A stretch of 64,000 nt of DNA from assembly GCF_009765275.1 (NCBI RefSeq), contig NZ_VOPH01000014.1:32047-96046 (forward strand), in the 5' to 3' direction. Each line of letters opens with the position of its first letter. Position 1 is the first letter of the stretch. Source of the stretch: Chachezhania sediminis (lineage in GTDB: Bacteria > Pseudomonadota > Alphaproteobacteria > Rhodobacterales > Rhodobacteraceae). Positions 34,186-43,343 of this stretch are shown piece by piece. The notes under the pieces were generated by a model, which ran no database searches, had not been told where the DNA came from, and worked only from the letters and a program-made list of their open reading frames with translations. A program made the position numbers and the translations under genes.

Positions 34186-34920
34186 GTGAGCTTCGACTGG
34201 TGGACCTTCGGATTGCAGACCGTGAACGCGGTGGTGCTGGTCTGGCTTCTGGCGCGGTTCCTGTTCCGTCCGGTAGCCGGGATCATCGCGGAACGGCAGG
34301 CCGCGGCCCACGCGGCGCTGGACCAGGCCCAGGCCGACCGCGCCGCGGCCGCCGAAGCCCTGGCCGAGACGCAGAAGGCCAAGGACGCCCTCGCCGCCGA
34401 CCGCGCCACGCTGATCACCGAGGCCCGGGCCGAGGCCGACCGCCAGAAGCAGCAGATCCTGGCCGAAGCCCGCGCCGACGCCGACAAGGCCCGCGCCGAT
34501 GCGGCCGCAGACCTGGACCGCCAGCGCGCGGCCGAAACCCAGCACTGGCATGCCGAGGCCGCGACCCTGGCCGTCGATATCTCGGCGCGCCTGCTGGACC
34601 AGTTGCCGGGTGGTGCCCGGGCCGTGGACTTCGTGCCCGGGCTGATCGACGCCGTGTCGAAGCTGCCGAAAGCCACGCAGGACCGGATCGGGACCGAAGG
34701 CCCGGCGATTGTCCGTTCCGCGAAACCCCTGACGGGGGATGAGCAGGCGCTGGTCGCGGATCAGTTGCAGGCGACCCTCGGCCGCGCCGTGCCCCTGACC
34801 TTCATCACCGACGACAGCCTGATCGCGGGGCTGGAACTGGACACGCCGCACGCCGTCGTCCGCAACACCTTCCGGTCGGATCTCGACCGGATTGCAGGCA
34901 GGATCGCCCCCGATGACTGA
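34186..34920 (+). CDS. atpF: N-type F-ATPase subunit b, with delta-like C-terminal region
   Basis: A 244-residue stator subunit starting at GTG 34186, long for a b subunit (about 160). One N-terminal membrane helix ([15 protein letters not shown]) leads into an Ala/Gln/Glu-rich coiled coil (about 35-125). The last 80 residues ([46 protein letters not shown]) resemble the C-terminal domain of subunit delta. No separate delta gene is present, so the enlarged b probably supplies both functions, as described for N-ATPases. It overlaps atpA by eight bases. Confidence 0.88.
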   Translation: MSFDWWTFGLQTVNAVVLVWLLARFLFRPVAGIIAERQAAAHAALDQAQADRAAAAEALAETQKAKDALAADRATLITEARAEADRQKQQILAEARADADKARADAAADLDRQRAAETQHWHAEAATLAVDISARLLDQLPGGARAVDFVPGLIDAVSKLPKATQDRIGTEGPAIVRSAKPLTGDEQALVADQLQATLGRAVPLTFITDDSLIAGLELDTPHAVVRNTFRSDLDRIAGRIAPDD

Positions 34921-36424
34921 GACCTCCGACTGGCTGACCCGCAGCCGCGCCGCGCTGGCCGACGCGCCCCTGGCGCCCGAGGCGATGGCCGTGGGCCGGG
35001 TGGAACGGGTGGCGGACGGGATCGCGCAGGTTTCGGGCCTGCCGGACGTTGCCCTGGGGGCGCTGCTGAAATTCCAGGGTGGGCAGCTGGGTTTCACCCA
35101 CAGCCTGGGCGAGGACGAAATCGACGTCGTGATCTGTGACGAGGCCAGCGCGATCGAAGCCGGCCACCGCGTCATCGATACCGGAGGGGTGCTTGAAGTC
35201 CCGGTGGGCGACGCGCTGCTGGGCCGGGTCATCGACCCGCTGGGCCGGCCGCTGGATGGCGGCGCGCCTGTTGCCACGGCGGACACCTTGCCCGTCGAAC
35301 GCCCGGCACCATCGATCATCGACCGGGCCGAGGTGACGGAGCCGCTGGAAACCGGCGTTCTGGTGATGGACAGCCTCTTTTCGCTGGGTCGGGGCCAGCG
35401 GGAACTGATCGTTGGCGACCGGGCCACGGGCAAGACGGCGCTTGCCGTCGATGCCATCGTGAATCAGAAGACCAGCGACGTGATCTGCGTCTATGTCGCC
35501 GTGGGCCAGCCCGCAGCGGCCGTCCAACGTGTGATCGAGGCCGTCCATACCCACGGTGGCCCCGAACGCTGCATCTTCGTGGTGGGTGGCGCGTCCTCCA
35601 GCCCCGGCATGCAGTGGATCGCGCCTTTCGCCGGCATGACCATCGCGGAATATTTCCGGGACAGGGGCCAGCACGCGCTGATCGTCATCGACGACCTGAC
35701 CCGCCATGCCGCGACCCACAGGGAACTGGCCCTGCTGACCCGCGAACCCCCGGGGCGCGAGGCCTATCCGGGCGACATCTTCTATCTTCATGCCCGCCTG
35801 CTGGAACGCGCGGCCAAACTGGCGCCGGAACTGGGCGGCGGGTCCCTGACCGCGCTGCCGATTGCCGAAACAGATGCCGGCAACCTCTCGGCCTATATCC
35901 CGACTAACCTGATCTCGATCACCGACGGGCAGATCGTGCTGGACACCAGCCTCTTTGCCGCCAGCCGCAGGCCGGCGGTCGACGTGGGCCTGTCGGTCAG
36001 CCGGGTGGGGGGCAAGGCGCAGTGGCCGGCCCTGCGGCAGGTCTCCGGACGCGTCCGTCTGGATTACGCCCAGTTCCAGGAGCTGGAGATGTTCACCCGG
36101 TTCGGCGGCGTGACCAGCGCTCGCGTGCAGGAACGGATTGCCCGCGGCTTGCGAATCCGGGCGCTGCTGACCCAGCCGCGGTTCGCGGGGCTCGACATGG
36201 TGGGGCAGGTGGCCCTTCTGGCGGCGCTCGCCGATGGTGCGCTGGACGATCTGGCGCCCGAGAAGCTGCCCACGCTCCGGCAACGGCTGACCGGATGGCT
36301 TCACAGCCATGCGGCCGAGGCTTCGGGCAAGGTGCGTGAAACCGGCAAGCTGGACGCCGACATCCGCGCGGCGCTGGTCGAGGCGGTCCGGGCGCTGGCC
36401 CGTGATGTGGGGCAGGCGCCGTGA
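34913..36424 (+). CDS. atpA: N-type F-ATPase subunit alpha
   Basis: A 503-residue alpha subunit: Walker [11 protein letters not shown], Walker B-like [12 protein letters not shown], the [25 protein letters not shown] block and the C-terminal helical domain. It is the non-catalytic nucleotide-binding partner of beta. The ATG at 34913 lies within the last codons of atpF and the gene's stop overlaps the GTG of atpG. The order alpha after b and before gamma is the N-ATPase arrangement. Confidence 0.93.
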   Translation: MTETSDWLTRSRAALADAPLAPEAMAVGRVERVADGIAQVSGLPDVALGALLKFQGGQLGFTHSLGEDEIDVVICDEASAIEAGHRVIDTGGVLEVPVGDALLGRVIDPLGRPLDGGAPVATADTLPVERPAPSIIDRAEVTEPLETGVLVMDSLFSLGRGQRELIVGDRATGKTALAVDAIVNQKTSDVICVYVAVGQPAAAVQRVIEAVHTHGGPERCIFVVGGASSSPGMQWIAPFAGMTIAEYFRDRGQHALIVIDDLTRHAATHRELALLTREPPGREAYPGDIFYLHARLLERAAKLAPELGGGSLTALPIAETDAGNLSAYIPTNLISITDGQIVLDTSLFAASRRPAVDVGLSVSRVGGKAQWPALRQVSGRVRLDYAQFQELEMFTRFGGVTSARVQERIARGLRIRALLTQPRFAGLDMVGQVALLAALADGALDDLAPEKLPTLRQRLTGWLHSHAAEASGKVRETGKLDADIRAALVEAVRALARDVGQAP

Positions 36425-37266
36425 CCGGCCGGCTGGCGGATGTCGAGGCACGGATCGGCACGGTCCAGAAGCTGGGAGCTGTGATCCGTGCCATGCGGGG
36501 CATCGCCACCGCCCGCGTGCAGGAGGCGCACGAGCAGGTCGAGGCCATCCGCGCCTATGCCGAAACCATCGGCGACGCCATTGCCGAGGCGATGGCGCTG
36601 ATGCCCGATCCGGCCCCGACGGGGATATCCCGCGACGACCGTCACCACGCGGTGATCGTGATCACTGCCGAACAGGGCTTTGCCGGGACCTACAACGAAC
36701 AGGTCTTCGATGCGGCAACACCCCTGCTGGACGGGCCGCACGACCTGTTCCTGGTCGGCGACCGCGGCGTTCTGGTCGCCACCGAACGCCATCGCAACCC
36801 GGTCTGGAACGACGCCATGATCGTCCACCCGGCGCAGGCGGTGTCGCTGGTGACCCGCATGACGGACGCGCTGTTCAGGATGATGGACACGGAGGAGATC
36901 GCCCGCGTCTCGGTCGTGCACGCGATGCCCACGGGCGTCAGCGGCATGGAGGTCGTGACCCGGCAATTGGTCCCCTTCGACTATGCCCGGTTTCCCTTGC
37001 CGGGGCGCCGGTCGGCACCGATGACGACGCTGCCGCCGGCTCGGCTGCTGGCGCAGCTGGTCGACGAATACATCGTTGCGGAACTGGTCGAGGCGGTGAT
37101 GTTGGCCTTCGCGGCCGAGAACGTTGCGCGGATGCGTGCCATGATCGCGGCGCAGGACAACGTGAAGGACACGACGGACACGCTGGTCGCCACCTCCCGG
37201 CGGTTGCGGCAGGAAGAGATCACCGAGGAAATCGTGGAACTGGCCGCCGGGCACAGCCACCGCTAG
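36421..37266 (+). CDS. atpG: N-type F-ATPase subunit gamma
   Basis: A 281-residue gamma subunit beginning with GTG at 36421 (GTGA overlap with atpA). The N-terminal coiled-coil helix [25 protein letters not shown] and C-terminal [22 protein letters not shown] match the central shaft. The middle ([15 protein letters not shown]) is the globular foot. It is the last gene of the operon. The 159 bases to the convergent racemase gene hold no gene and no clear terminator. Confidence 0.88.
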   Translation: MTGRLADVEARIGTVQKLGAVIRAMRGIATARVQEAHEQVEAIRAYAETIGDAIAEAMALMPDPAPTGISRDDRHHAVIVITAEQGFAGTYNEQVFDAATPLLDGPHDLFLVGDRGVLVATERHRNPVWNDAMIVHPAQAVSLVTRMTDALFRMMDTEEIARVSVVHAMPTGVSGMEVVTRQLVPFDYARFPLPGRRSAPMTTLPPARLLAQLVDEYIVAELVEAVMLAFAAENVARMRAMIAAQDNVKDTTDTLVATSRRLRQEEITEEIVELAAGHSHR

Positions 37267-37425
37267 GGGCCACCTGGCGCCTGACGGAAGTCCCCCCGGC
37301 CGCAGGTCGGACAGCGGTCGGCCCGCCCACTGCCTCACTGGGGGCGGCCGCCTCGCGACCTCCGGCCGGGTCGATCGCAACCCTTCCTGTTTCGACGGCC
37401 GCGTCCCGCCCGGATGCGGGGGCTC

Positions 37426-38058
37426 TCACGCCCCGGCCCGCGCCATTGCACAGCCCAGCCCGTCGATCAACGGGACAGGGATCAGGTGCGCCAGATGACG
37501 GGTCATGCCGGCCGTGACGGCCCCGCCCAGGACCAGCACATCGGGCTTCTCGGCGGAGAGGACAGCCTGCGCCAGGTCGGTCATGTCCTTCAGCGTCCGC
37601 CCGGGGTCGGCGTGACTGTCCAGCACACCCCGGTTCAGCGCATGGACGCCGGTCAACTGCCCGGCCACGCCGTACTCATCGGCCGTCTGCCGGATCCCCG
37701 GAATGGTCGTCGGCGCCACGGTCAGGATCGCGAAACGGTCCCCCATGGCGGCCGCGTCCAGCATCGCGGCCTCTGCAATGCCGATGACGGGAAAGGCGAC
37801 TTCCTCCCGGATCTGCACCAGCCCGGGGTCGCTGAAACAGGCGATGATCGCTGCGTCCACCGGACCCGCCGACCGGATCGCATCGCAGGTGGCGGCGGCC
37901 GCGATCCTGGCATCTTCCGGCGTTTCGATGGCGGGGACGCCATAGGGCGCCGTGACCGCGCTGATCACGGCGCCGGCGCGGGCCAGCGACCACGCTTCGG
38001 TCGCGACCTGACGGGTAATGCCCGGCGAGGTGTTGGAATTGACGATCAGCAGGTGCAT
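37426..38058 (-). CDS. Asp/Glu/hydantoin racemase-fold protein lacking the second catalytic Cys
   Basis: A 210-residue protein of the hydantoin racemase type: NSNTSPGIT loop at the N-terminus, first catalytic Cys74 in IIACFSDPG. At the place where active racemases have LGCAGM the sequence is VLGGAVTAGM, so the second Cys is replaced by Gly179 and two residues are inserted. A Cys203 lies elsewhere and does not align. One-cysteine members of this fold include arylmalonate decarboxylase, so the protein may be a decarboxylase or isomerase and not a racemase. It is the last gene of the GntR-deacetylase operon, 5 bases after the deacetylase gene. Confidence 0.82.
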   Translation of the reverse strand: MHLLIVNSNTSPGITRQVATEAWSLARAGAVISAVTAPYGVPAIETPEDARIAAAATCDAIRSAGPVDAAIIACFSDPGLVQIREEVAFPVIGIAEAAMLDAAAMGDRFAILTVAPTTIPGIRQTADEYGVAGQLTGVHALNRGVLDSHADPGRTLKDMTDLAQAVLSAEKPDVLVLGGAVTAGMTRHLAHLIPVPLIDGLGCAMARAGA

Positions 38059-38063
38059 GACCG

Positions 38064-38987
38064 TCAGCCCGCGGTGCGGGGGGACCAGCGGTCCATCCCC
38101 GCCATATCGCGCCAAGCATGGGCAATCTGGGCCCTTGTCGCGTACCAGATATCGGGGCGGGCGGCCATGTGCTGCAGCAGGCGTTCCAACCCGCCGATCC
38201 GGCCGGGGCGGCCGATGATGCGCTGGTGCAGGCCCACGGACATCATCTTGGGCCGCGTCTCGCCCTCGCGGCACAGCCAGTCGAAGGCATCGGCGCAATA
38301 GCGGGTGAAATCCTCGCCGAAGACAAAGCCGCCACCGGGGCCGAAGCGCATGTCGTTGGTATCGAAGCTGTAGGGCAGGACGACGTGGGGGCTGTCCGCA
38401 TCGCCGACGACATAGGGAAGATCGTCGTTGTAAGCGTCGGAATCGTAAAGGAACCCGCCATGGTCCCACAGCAATTGCCGCGTGTTGGGAGAAGAAGCAG
38501 AGCGTGTGTGCCAGCCCACCGGCGCCACGCCCGCGATGCGGGTCAGGCTGGCATGGGTGCGCGCGATCACCTGCGCCTCGTGCGCCGGATCCATCCCGGC
38601 ATGGGTTTCCCAGCGATAGCCATGGCACGATATTTCGTGTCCGCGGGCGGCGGCTTCGGCGATCAGCGTCGGCACCCGTTCCGCGGCGCGGGCGCAGGTG
38701 CTGATCGTGGCGCGGATGCCGTGGGCTTCCAGCAGCGAAAGGATGCGGTAGAAGCCGGCCCGCGGCCCGTATTCGTAATGCGAGGACATGCAGGGATCGG
38801 GGGCGCCGATCACTTCCTCGCGCACCTCGTAGACGGGCTCGTTGCGTTCGTCGCCATCGGCGATGGACAGTTCCGCCCCTTCCTCGAAGTTCAGGACGAA
38901 GGAGACGGCCAGCCTTGCCTTGCCGGGCCATTCGACCTTCGGAGGCGCGTCGCGATGGCCCAGGAAATCCCGCGCTGCCAGCGTCAC
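38064..38987 (-). CDS. Polysaccharide-deacetylase-fold hydrolase, PuuE allantoinase-like
   Basis: A 307-residue NodB-fold enzyme. The segments RDFLGHRDAPPKVEWPGKAR, SFVLNFEEGAE, HYEYGPRAGFYRI and ISCHGYRWETH follow the cofactor-independent allantoinase PuuE closely, more than true polysaccharide deacetylases, and there is no signal peptide. It would open a cyclic ureide or imide in the cytosol. The start is GTG at 38987, overlapping the GntR stop (GTGA). The gene order GntR, hydrolase, racemase-like, with a divergent TRAP transporter, suggests catabolism of an imported ring compound. Confidence 0.82.
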   Translation of the reverse strand: MTLAARDFLGHRDAPPKVEWPGKARLAVSFVLNFEEGAELSIADGDERNEPVYEVREEVIGAPDPCMSSHYEYGPRAGFYRILSLLEAHGIRATISTCARAAERVPTLIAEAAARGHEISCHGYRWETHAGMDPAHEAQVIARTHASLTRIAGVAPVGWHTRSASSPNTRQLLWDHGGFLYDSDAYNDDLPYVVGDADSPHVVLPYSFDTNDMRFGPGGGFVFGEDFTRYCADAFDWLCREGETRPKMMSVGLHQRIIGRPGRIGGLERLLQHMAARPDIWYATRAQIAHAWRDMAGMDRWSPRTAG

Positions 38988-39682
38988 GACCGGGACCCCA
39001 GATGGGCGAAGGCCGTGGCCAGCGATGGTGCCTTCCGCCCCTCGTCGCCCAGGTCCAGGCTGTCCATGACGTCCTGAAGGTGGTGGCGCATCGCATGGGC
39101 CGCCGCGTCCTCGTCGCCCGAGGCGATCTTGTCGATCAGGTCGGTATGCCCGCCCAGCGAACAGACGGAGGAGGCCGGCCGTTGATAGAGCGCCACGACA
39201 AGGCTGTCGCGCGAGACCAGTTCGCGGACCAGTTCGGCCACCACGTCGTTGCCGGTGATCCGTGCCAGTTCGCAATGGAATTCCCCGGTCAGCCGGTGGG
39301 CATGGCCGCCGTCGCGCCGGTCGCGGGCGCCCTGTTCCTCGGCCACAATCTGACGCAGGATCTTCAGATGCCGGGGTTTTGCCGCGCGGGTCGCGGCGCG
39401 GATCACGCCTTCCTCGATGATCTGGCGGGCGGCGTTGACGGCGCGCGCGTCCTCGACCGAGGGGCGGGCGACGAAGGCGCCGCGCATCGGTTCGATCACC
39501 ACGATCTTCTGGTCGGCCAGACGGTGCAGGACCGGACGAATCCGGGTCTTGGAGACGCCGAAGACCTTGCCCAGTTCGTCCTGGCCCAGTTTCTCGCCCG
39601 GCTCCAGCCGCCCGTCGATGATGGCCTCGAAGATCTCGCGGTGGATGTCGTCGTCGGTCATTGGGGGACTCGGTCGTGTCAT
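38984..39682 (-). CDS. GntR family transcriptional regulator (FCD subfamily)
   Basis: A 232-residue regulator with a winged helix-turn-helix (LEPGEKLGQDELGKVFGVSKTRIRPVLHRLADQKIVVIEPMRGAFVA) and an FCD domain containing FHCELARITGNDV and HAMRHHLQDVMD, the metal-type His residues. An ATG at 39661 is an alternative start. It is the head of a three-gene minus operon. A 12-bp palindrome with a GTATAC core lies 12 bases before the start and a related half-site lies before the divergent TRAP operon, so it probably controls both. Confidence 0.9.
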   Translation of the reverse strand: MTRPSPPMTDDDIHREIFEAIIDGRLEPGEKLGQDELGKVFGVSKTRIRPVLHRLADQKIVVIEPMRGAFVARPSVEDARAVNAARQIIEEGVIRAATRAAKPRHLKILRQIVAEEQGARDRRDGGHAHRLTGEFHCELARITGNDVVAELVRELVSRDSLVVALYQRPASSVCSLGGHTDLIDKIASGDEDAAAHAMRHHLQDVMDSLDLGDEGRKAPSLATAFAHLGSRS

Positions 39683-39693
39683 TCGTGCTTAGC

Positions 39694-39705
39694 ATCGTAT
39701 ACGAT
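39694..39705. promoter_or_regulatory. GntR operator palindrome before the GntR gene
   Basis: ATCGTATACGAT is a perfect 12-bp palindrome overlapping a TATAAT -10 element on the minus strand (39704-39709), an autorepression position. Its GTATAC core is the same as in the operator at 17871-17886. Confidence 0.7.
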
Positions 39706-39893
39706 TATAAGGAGCGTTGTCATCCGAATTTTGCAGGCCGTCACCGCGACATGCAAGGTTTCAGGCTGGGATTCGGTTGAAATCGACCTCTAGAGACCCC
39801 AGACCCGCGATCTCACACGCACGTTTCTTGTCGTTTGCCGGATTTTTCAGCATCTGCCGTCAGATCCGGCGCCCGCACCCTGAATTCAGTTTT

Positions 39894-39903
39894 AGTATAC
39901 GAT
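39894..39903. promoter_or_regulatory. Related operator-like site before the TRAP operon
   Basis: AGTATACGAT repeats nine of the last ten bases of the upstream palindrome, within AT-rich DNA about 95 bases before dctP. It probably lets the same GntR protein control the TRAP genes. The 315-base gap 39683-39997 contains no gene. Confidence 0.6.
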
Positions 39904-39997
39904 TTTTTCTTGCAATCGGTTCCGGCCTGTCCTGCAACTGGGACCACAAGCCCGCAAGGCGGGAAAGCAAGACCAGACAACAACGGGGAGTTTATCC

Positions 39998-40993
39998 ATG
40001 CACGTCTTTCGGACGACCAGGGCCCTGATCGCGGCCGCAACCACCGCAGTCTTAGTGGCAGGCGCCGGTGCGGCACCCGCCGAAACCTCCTGGACGATGG
40101 CCAGCGGCTATCCCGACACCAATTTCCTGACCCAGAACATCGCGCTCTTCATCGACGATGTCGCGGCGGCGACCGATGGAGAGCTGAAGATCACGCTGCA
40201 TTCAAACGGTACGCTGATGAAGCTGGACGCGATCCGCCGCGCGGTCCAGACCGACCAGGTCCAGATCGGAGAAATCCGGCTGGGATCCTATTCCAACGAG
40301 GATCCGATGTACAATCTGGCGGGTCTGCCCTTTGTGGCCGGCGACTATGCCAGCGCATGGAAGCTGATGGAGGCGCAGAAACCCTATTTCGACAAGCTGT
40401 TCGACAAGATCGGCCTGAAGGTGCTGGCCTATCAGCCCTGGCCGGGACAGGGCTTCTATACCAAGTTCCCGGTGACGGGGCTGGCCGATTTCAGCGGGCA
40501 GAAGCTGCGAATCTATTCCAAGGCCACGCAGGACATGGGAAATGCGCTGGGTTTCGAGGCCACGATCCTGCCCTTCGCGGAAATCCCGCAGGCCTTTGCC
40601 ACAGGTCTGATCGACGCGCTGTTCACCTCGCCCCAGACCGGGATCGACATTCAGGCCTGGGACAATACCGAATATTTCACCGCTGCAGGCGCGATCTACA
40701 CCAAGAACGCGATCATCGTGAACAAGGATGCGTTCGAAGCCCTGCCGGCCGGAATGCAGGAGGCGCTGGTGAAGGCGGGCGAGGCCGCCACCAAGCGCGG
40801 CTGGGAGATGAGCCAGGCCACCTATGGCGAACAGCTGAATGTGCTGGAGGAAAACGGCATGGTCGTGGAACAGGCCCCGGAAGAGGTCATGGCCAAGCTG
40901 AAGGAAGTCGGCGCCGCGATGATGGCGGAATGGCAGGCCACCGCCTCGCCCGACGCGATCGCCGTGCTGGAAACCTACAAGGCGTCGAACTGA
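39998..40993 (+). CDS. dctP: TRAP transporter substrate-binding protein DctP
   Basis: A 331-residue periplasmic binding protein. The signal peptide MHVFRTTRALIAAATTAVLVAG ends near APAETSW. Family features include SNGTLMKLDAIRRAVQTDQVQIGEI near the N-terminus and the ligand-carboxylate Arg region QKLRIYSKATQDMGNALG. It captures an organic acid or similar anion for the QM permease encoded downstream. It is the first gene of the TRAP operon divergent from the GntR/PuuE-like operon. The ligand is unknown; the context favours a ureide or carbamoyl-type acid. Confidence 0.9.
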   Translation: MHVFRTTRALIAAATTAVLVAGAGAAPAETSWTMASGYPDTNFLTQNIALFIDDVAAATDGELKITLHSNGTLMKLDAIRRAVQTDQVQIGEIRLGSYSNEDPMYNLAGLPFVAGDYASAWKLMEAQKPYFDKLFDKIGLKVLAYQPWPGQGFYTKFPVTGLADFSGQKLRIYSKATQDMGNALGFEATILPFAEIPQAFATGLIDALFTSPQTGIDIQAWDNTEYFTAAGAIYTKNAIIVNKDAFEALPAGMQEALVKAGEAATKRGWEMSQATYGEQLNVLEENGMVVEQAPEEVMAKLKEVGAAMMAEWQATASPDAIAVLETYKASN

Positions 40994-41076
40994 GCCCGAC
41001 CTGACCCCTTGCCTGTCTCCGGCCCTGTCTTGTGACACCGGGTCGGGGCGGGCCTATGGCATCCGGAGGCAGCCCC

Positions 41077-41601
41077 ATGCGCAGGATCCTGGATCTTCTC
41101 TACCTCGTCAGCGGCGGTCTGGCCGCGTTCTGCCTGTTCATGATCGCGCTGACCATCGTGGCGCAGATCGTCGGCCGCAGCGTCGGCGTGACGATCGATT
41201 CCACCGAAAGCGGCGGCTTCTTTCTGGCGGGGACCACCTTTCTGGGCCTGGCCTGGACGATGAAGACCGGCGGGCATGTTCGCGTGTCACTGCTGGTCGG
41301 CCGGCTGAAGGGGCGCGCGGCCTGGCTGGCCGAGGCTTGGATCGGCCTTTTCGGTGTGATCGGCTGCACCTACCTGGCCTGGCAGACTTACGGCATGATC
41401 CACGATTCCTGGCGCTTCGGCGACCTGTCGCCGGGGCTGCTGGCGGTGCCCTTCTGGATCCCGCAATCCGCGATGCTGGTGGGCGTGATCGTGCTGGCCA
41501 TTGCGATGCTGGACGATCTGGTGCTGGTCCTGACCGGCCGCACACCGGGCTTTGCCGCACCCCACGAAACCGCGCTCGACGGGATCGAGCTGAACGAATG
41601 A
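41077..41601 (+). CDS. dctQ: TRAP transporter small permease DctQ
   Basis: A 174-residue four-helix membrane protein: LLYLVSGGLAAFCLFMIALTIVAQIVGR, the conserved FLAGTTFLGLAWTMKTGGHVRV, and two C-terminal helices. The ATG at 41077 has GGAGG seven bases before it. It joins DctM in a sodium-dependent symporter. The C-terminal tail PHETALDGIELNE is hydrophilic and cytosolic. Confidence 0.88.
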   Translation: MRRILDLLYLVSGGLAAFCLFMIALTIVAQIVGRSVGVTIDSTESGGFFLAGTTFLGLAWTMKTGGHVRVSLLVGRLKGRAAWLAEAWIGLFGVIGCTYLAWQTYGMIHDSWRFGDLSPGLLAVPFWIPQSAMLVGVIVLAIAMLDDLVLVLTGRTPGFAAPHETALDGIELNE

Positions 41602-41611
41602 GGCCGCGCCC

Positions 41612-42916
41612 ATGGACATCCTGACCACGACGGCGATCCTGGGCGCGGTCCTGCTGGTGCTGCTGGCGGGGGGCCTCTGGATCGGGTTCACCCTGGCGGC
41701 CGTGGGTTTTGTCGCCATCGCATTCTTCACGCCCGCGCCGGCCGGTTCGATGCTGGCTACGACCCTTTGGGACAACAGCTGGGGCTGGGCACTGACCGCG
41801 CTGCCGCTGTTTGTCTGGATGGGGGAGATCCTGTTCCGCGCGAAGCTGTCCGAGGACATGTTCGCGGGTCTGGCCCCGTGGCTGGACCGGCTGCCGGGGC
41901 GGCTGTTGCACGTCAACATCGTGGGCTGCGGCGTGATGGCGGCAGTGGCCGGATCCTCGGCCGTGACCGCGGCGACGGTCGGGCGGATGAGCCTGCCGGA
42001 ACTGAAGCAGCGTGGCTATGACGAAGGCATGTCCATCGGCACGCTGGCGGGGTCTGGCACGCTGGGCCTGCTGATCCCGCCGTCGATCATGATGATCGTC
42101 TACGGCATTGCCGCGCAGCAGTCGATTTCCCGCCTGTTCATCGCGGGCATCGTGCCGGGCCTCTTGGTGATGGGTCTTTTCATGGGCTACGTCATGCTGT
42201 GGTCGGCCTTCAACGGACTATCGGTTCCACCTGCGGGTCCTCGGCTGCCGCTGGGCCAGAAGCTGCGCCAGTCGCGCCGGCTGATCCCGGTGCTGCTGCT
42301 AATCGTGGCTGTGATCGGGTCGATCTATGGCGGCATCGCCACCCCGACCGAGGCCGCGACGCTGGGCGTTTTCGGTGCGCTGATCCTGGCGTGGCTGTCG
42401 GGCGCGCTGACCTGGGCCAGTTTCACCGAAAGCCTTATGGCGGCGACGCGGACCAGTTGCATGATCACCATGATCATCCTGGGCGCGGCCTTCCTGTCGG
42501 TCGGCATGGCCTTCCTTGGCATCCCGGCCGCATTGGCCAAGTGGGTCGCCGCACAGAACCTTTCGCCGGCGGCGCTGCTGATCCTTCTCACGCTGATCTA
42601 CATCGTGCTGGGCTGTTTCCTGGAAGGCGCGTCGATGATCGTGCTGACGACCTCGGTCGCACTGCCGATGGTGGTGCAGGCGGGGTTCGACCCGATCTGG
42701 TTCGGCATCTACCTGATTGTCGTAGTGGAAATGGCACAGATCACCCCGCCGGTGGGCTTCAACCTGTTTGTCCTGCACGGGATGAGCGGTCGGGACATGT
42801 GGACCGTCACCCGTGCCTCGGCCCCGTTCTTCGGGCTTCTGGTGCTGGCGGTGGCGTTGCTGGCGGTGTTCCCGGGGCTGGTGACCTACCTGCCGACGCT
42901 GATGCTGTCCCGCTAG
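41612..42916 (+). CDS. dctM: TRAP transporter large permease DctM
   Basis: A 434-residue permease of about 12 helices with the conserved motif GSSAVTAATVGRMSLPELKQRGYD in the N-terminal repeat and ITPPVGFNLFVLHG near the C-terminus. It is the transport-catalysing subunit and completes the TRAP system with dctP and dctQ. It is the last gene of the operon. The following 427 bases (42917-43343) contain no clear gene or terminator hairpin. Confidence 0.9.
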   Translation: MDILTTTAILGAVLLVLLAGGLWIGFTLAAVGFVAIAFFTPAPAGSMLATTLWDNSWGWALTALPLFVWMGEILFRAKLSEDMFAGLAPWLDRLPGRLLHVNIVGCGVMAAVAGSSAVTAATVGRMSLPELKQRGYDEGMSIGTLAGSGTLGLLIPPSIMMIVYGIAAQQSISRLFIAGIVPGLLVMGLFMGYVMLWSAFNGLSVPPAGPRLPLGQKLRQSRRLIPVLLLIVAVIGSIYGGIATPTEAATLGVFGALILAWLSGALTWASFTESLMAATRTSCMITMIILGAAFLSVGMAFLGIPAALAKWVAAQNLSPAALLILLTLIYIVLGCFLEGASMIVLTTSVALPMVVQAGFDPIWFGIYLIVVVEMAQITPPVGFNLFVLHGMSGRDMWTVTRASAPFFGLLVLAVALLAVFPGLVTYLPTLMLSR

Positions 42917-43343
42917 CGGGGCACGAGGGCGGTGGGGGCGGCGAGCCCCGGCGCCGACAGGGACGGCATCCGCGGGGGGTGGGCTGCAGCACCGTGACCC
43001 GAAGGCAGGTCCGGGCCCCCGCGTTCGGGCTCTCGTTCCCGGTCATTCAGGCCAGAAGCTCGCTCACCATGACCGTCAGTCTCAACGCGCGGCCCATGGC
43101 CGTTCCGGAAGGCGGGCGCTGTGCAAGACCTGCCGGAGAACCGGACACCCCTTGTGCGGACGTTCGCGGGCGGGGGGCCATCCGATGCTTGGAATGTTGA
43201 TCCTGTTCTGCATCGCAACTGCCGGCAACCGTAACCCCCTTGGGCCGCCCGGCCGAAAGTCGAAAGGGAACGAATCGAGCAATTCCATTCCGTGCGCTTG
43301 CCGGTATGATCCGGCACAGATTTCCAGATCAGGCGGAATTTCC
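42917..43343. other. Gene-free interval, nothing recognised
   Basis: High-GC DNA between dctM and the DUF1612-like gene. I see no convincing promoter, repeat, terminator or RNA gene. Confidence 0.5.

Noticed and set aside
37267..37425. Terminator after atpG
   Set aside because: Only short GC palindromes without loop or T-run are present in the gap.
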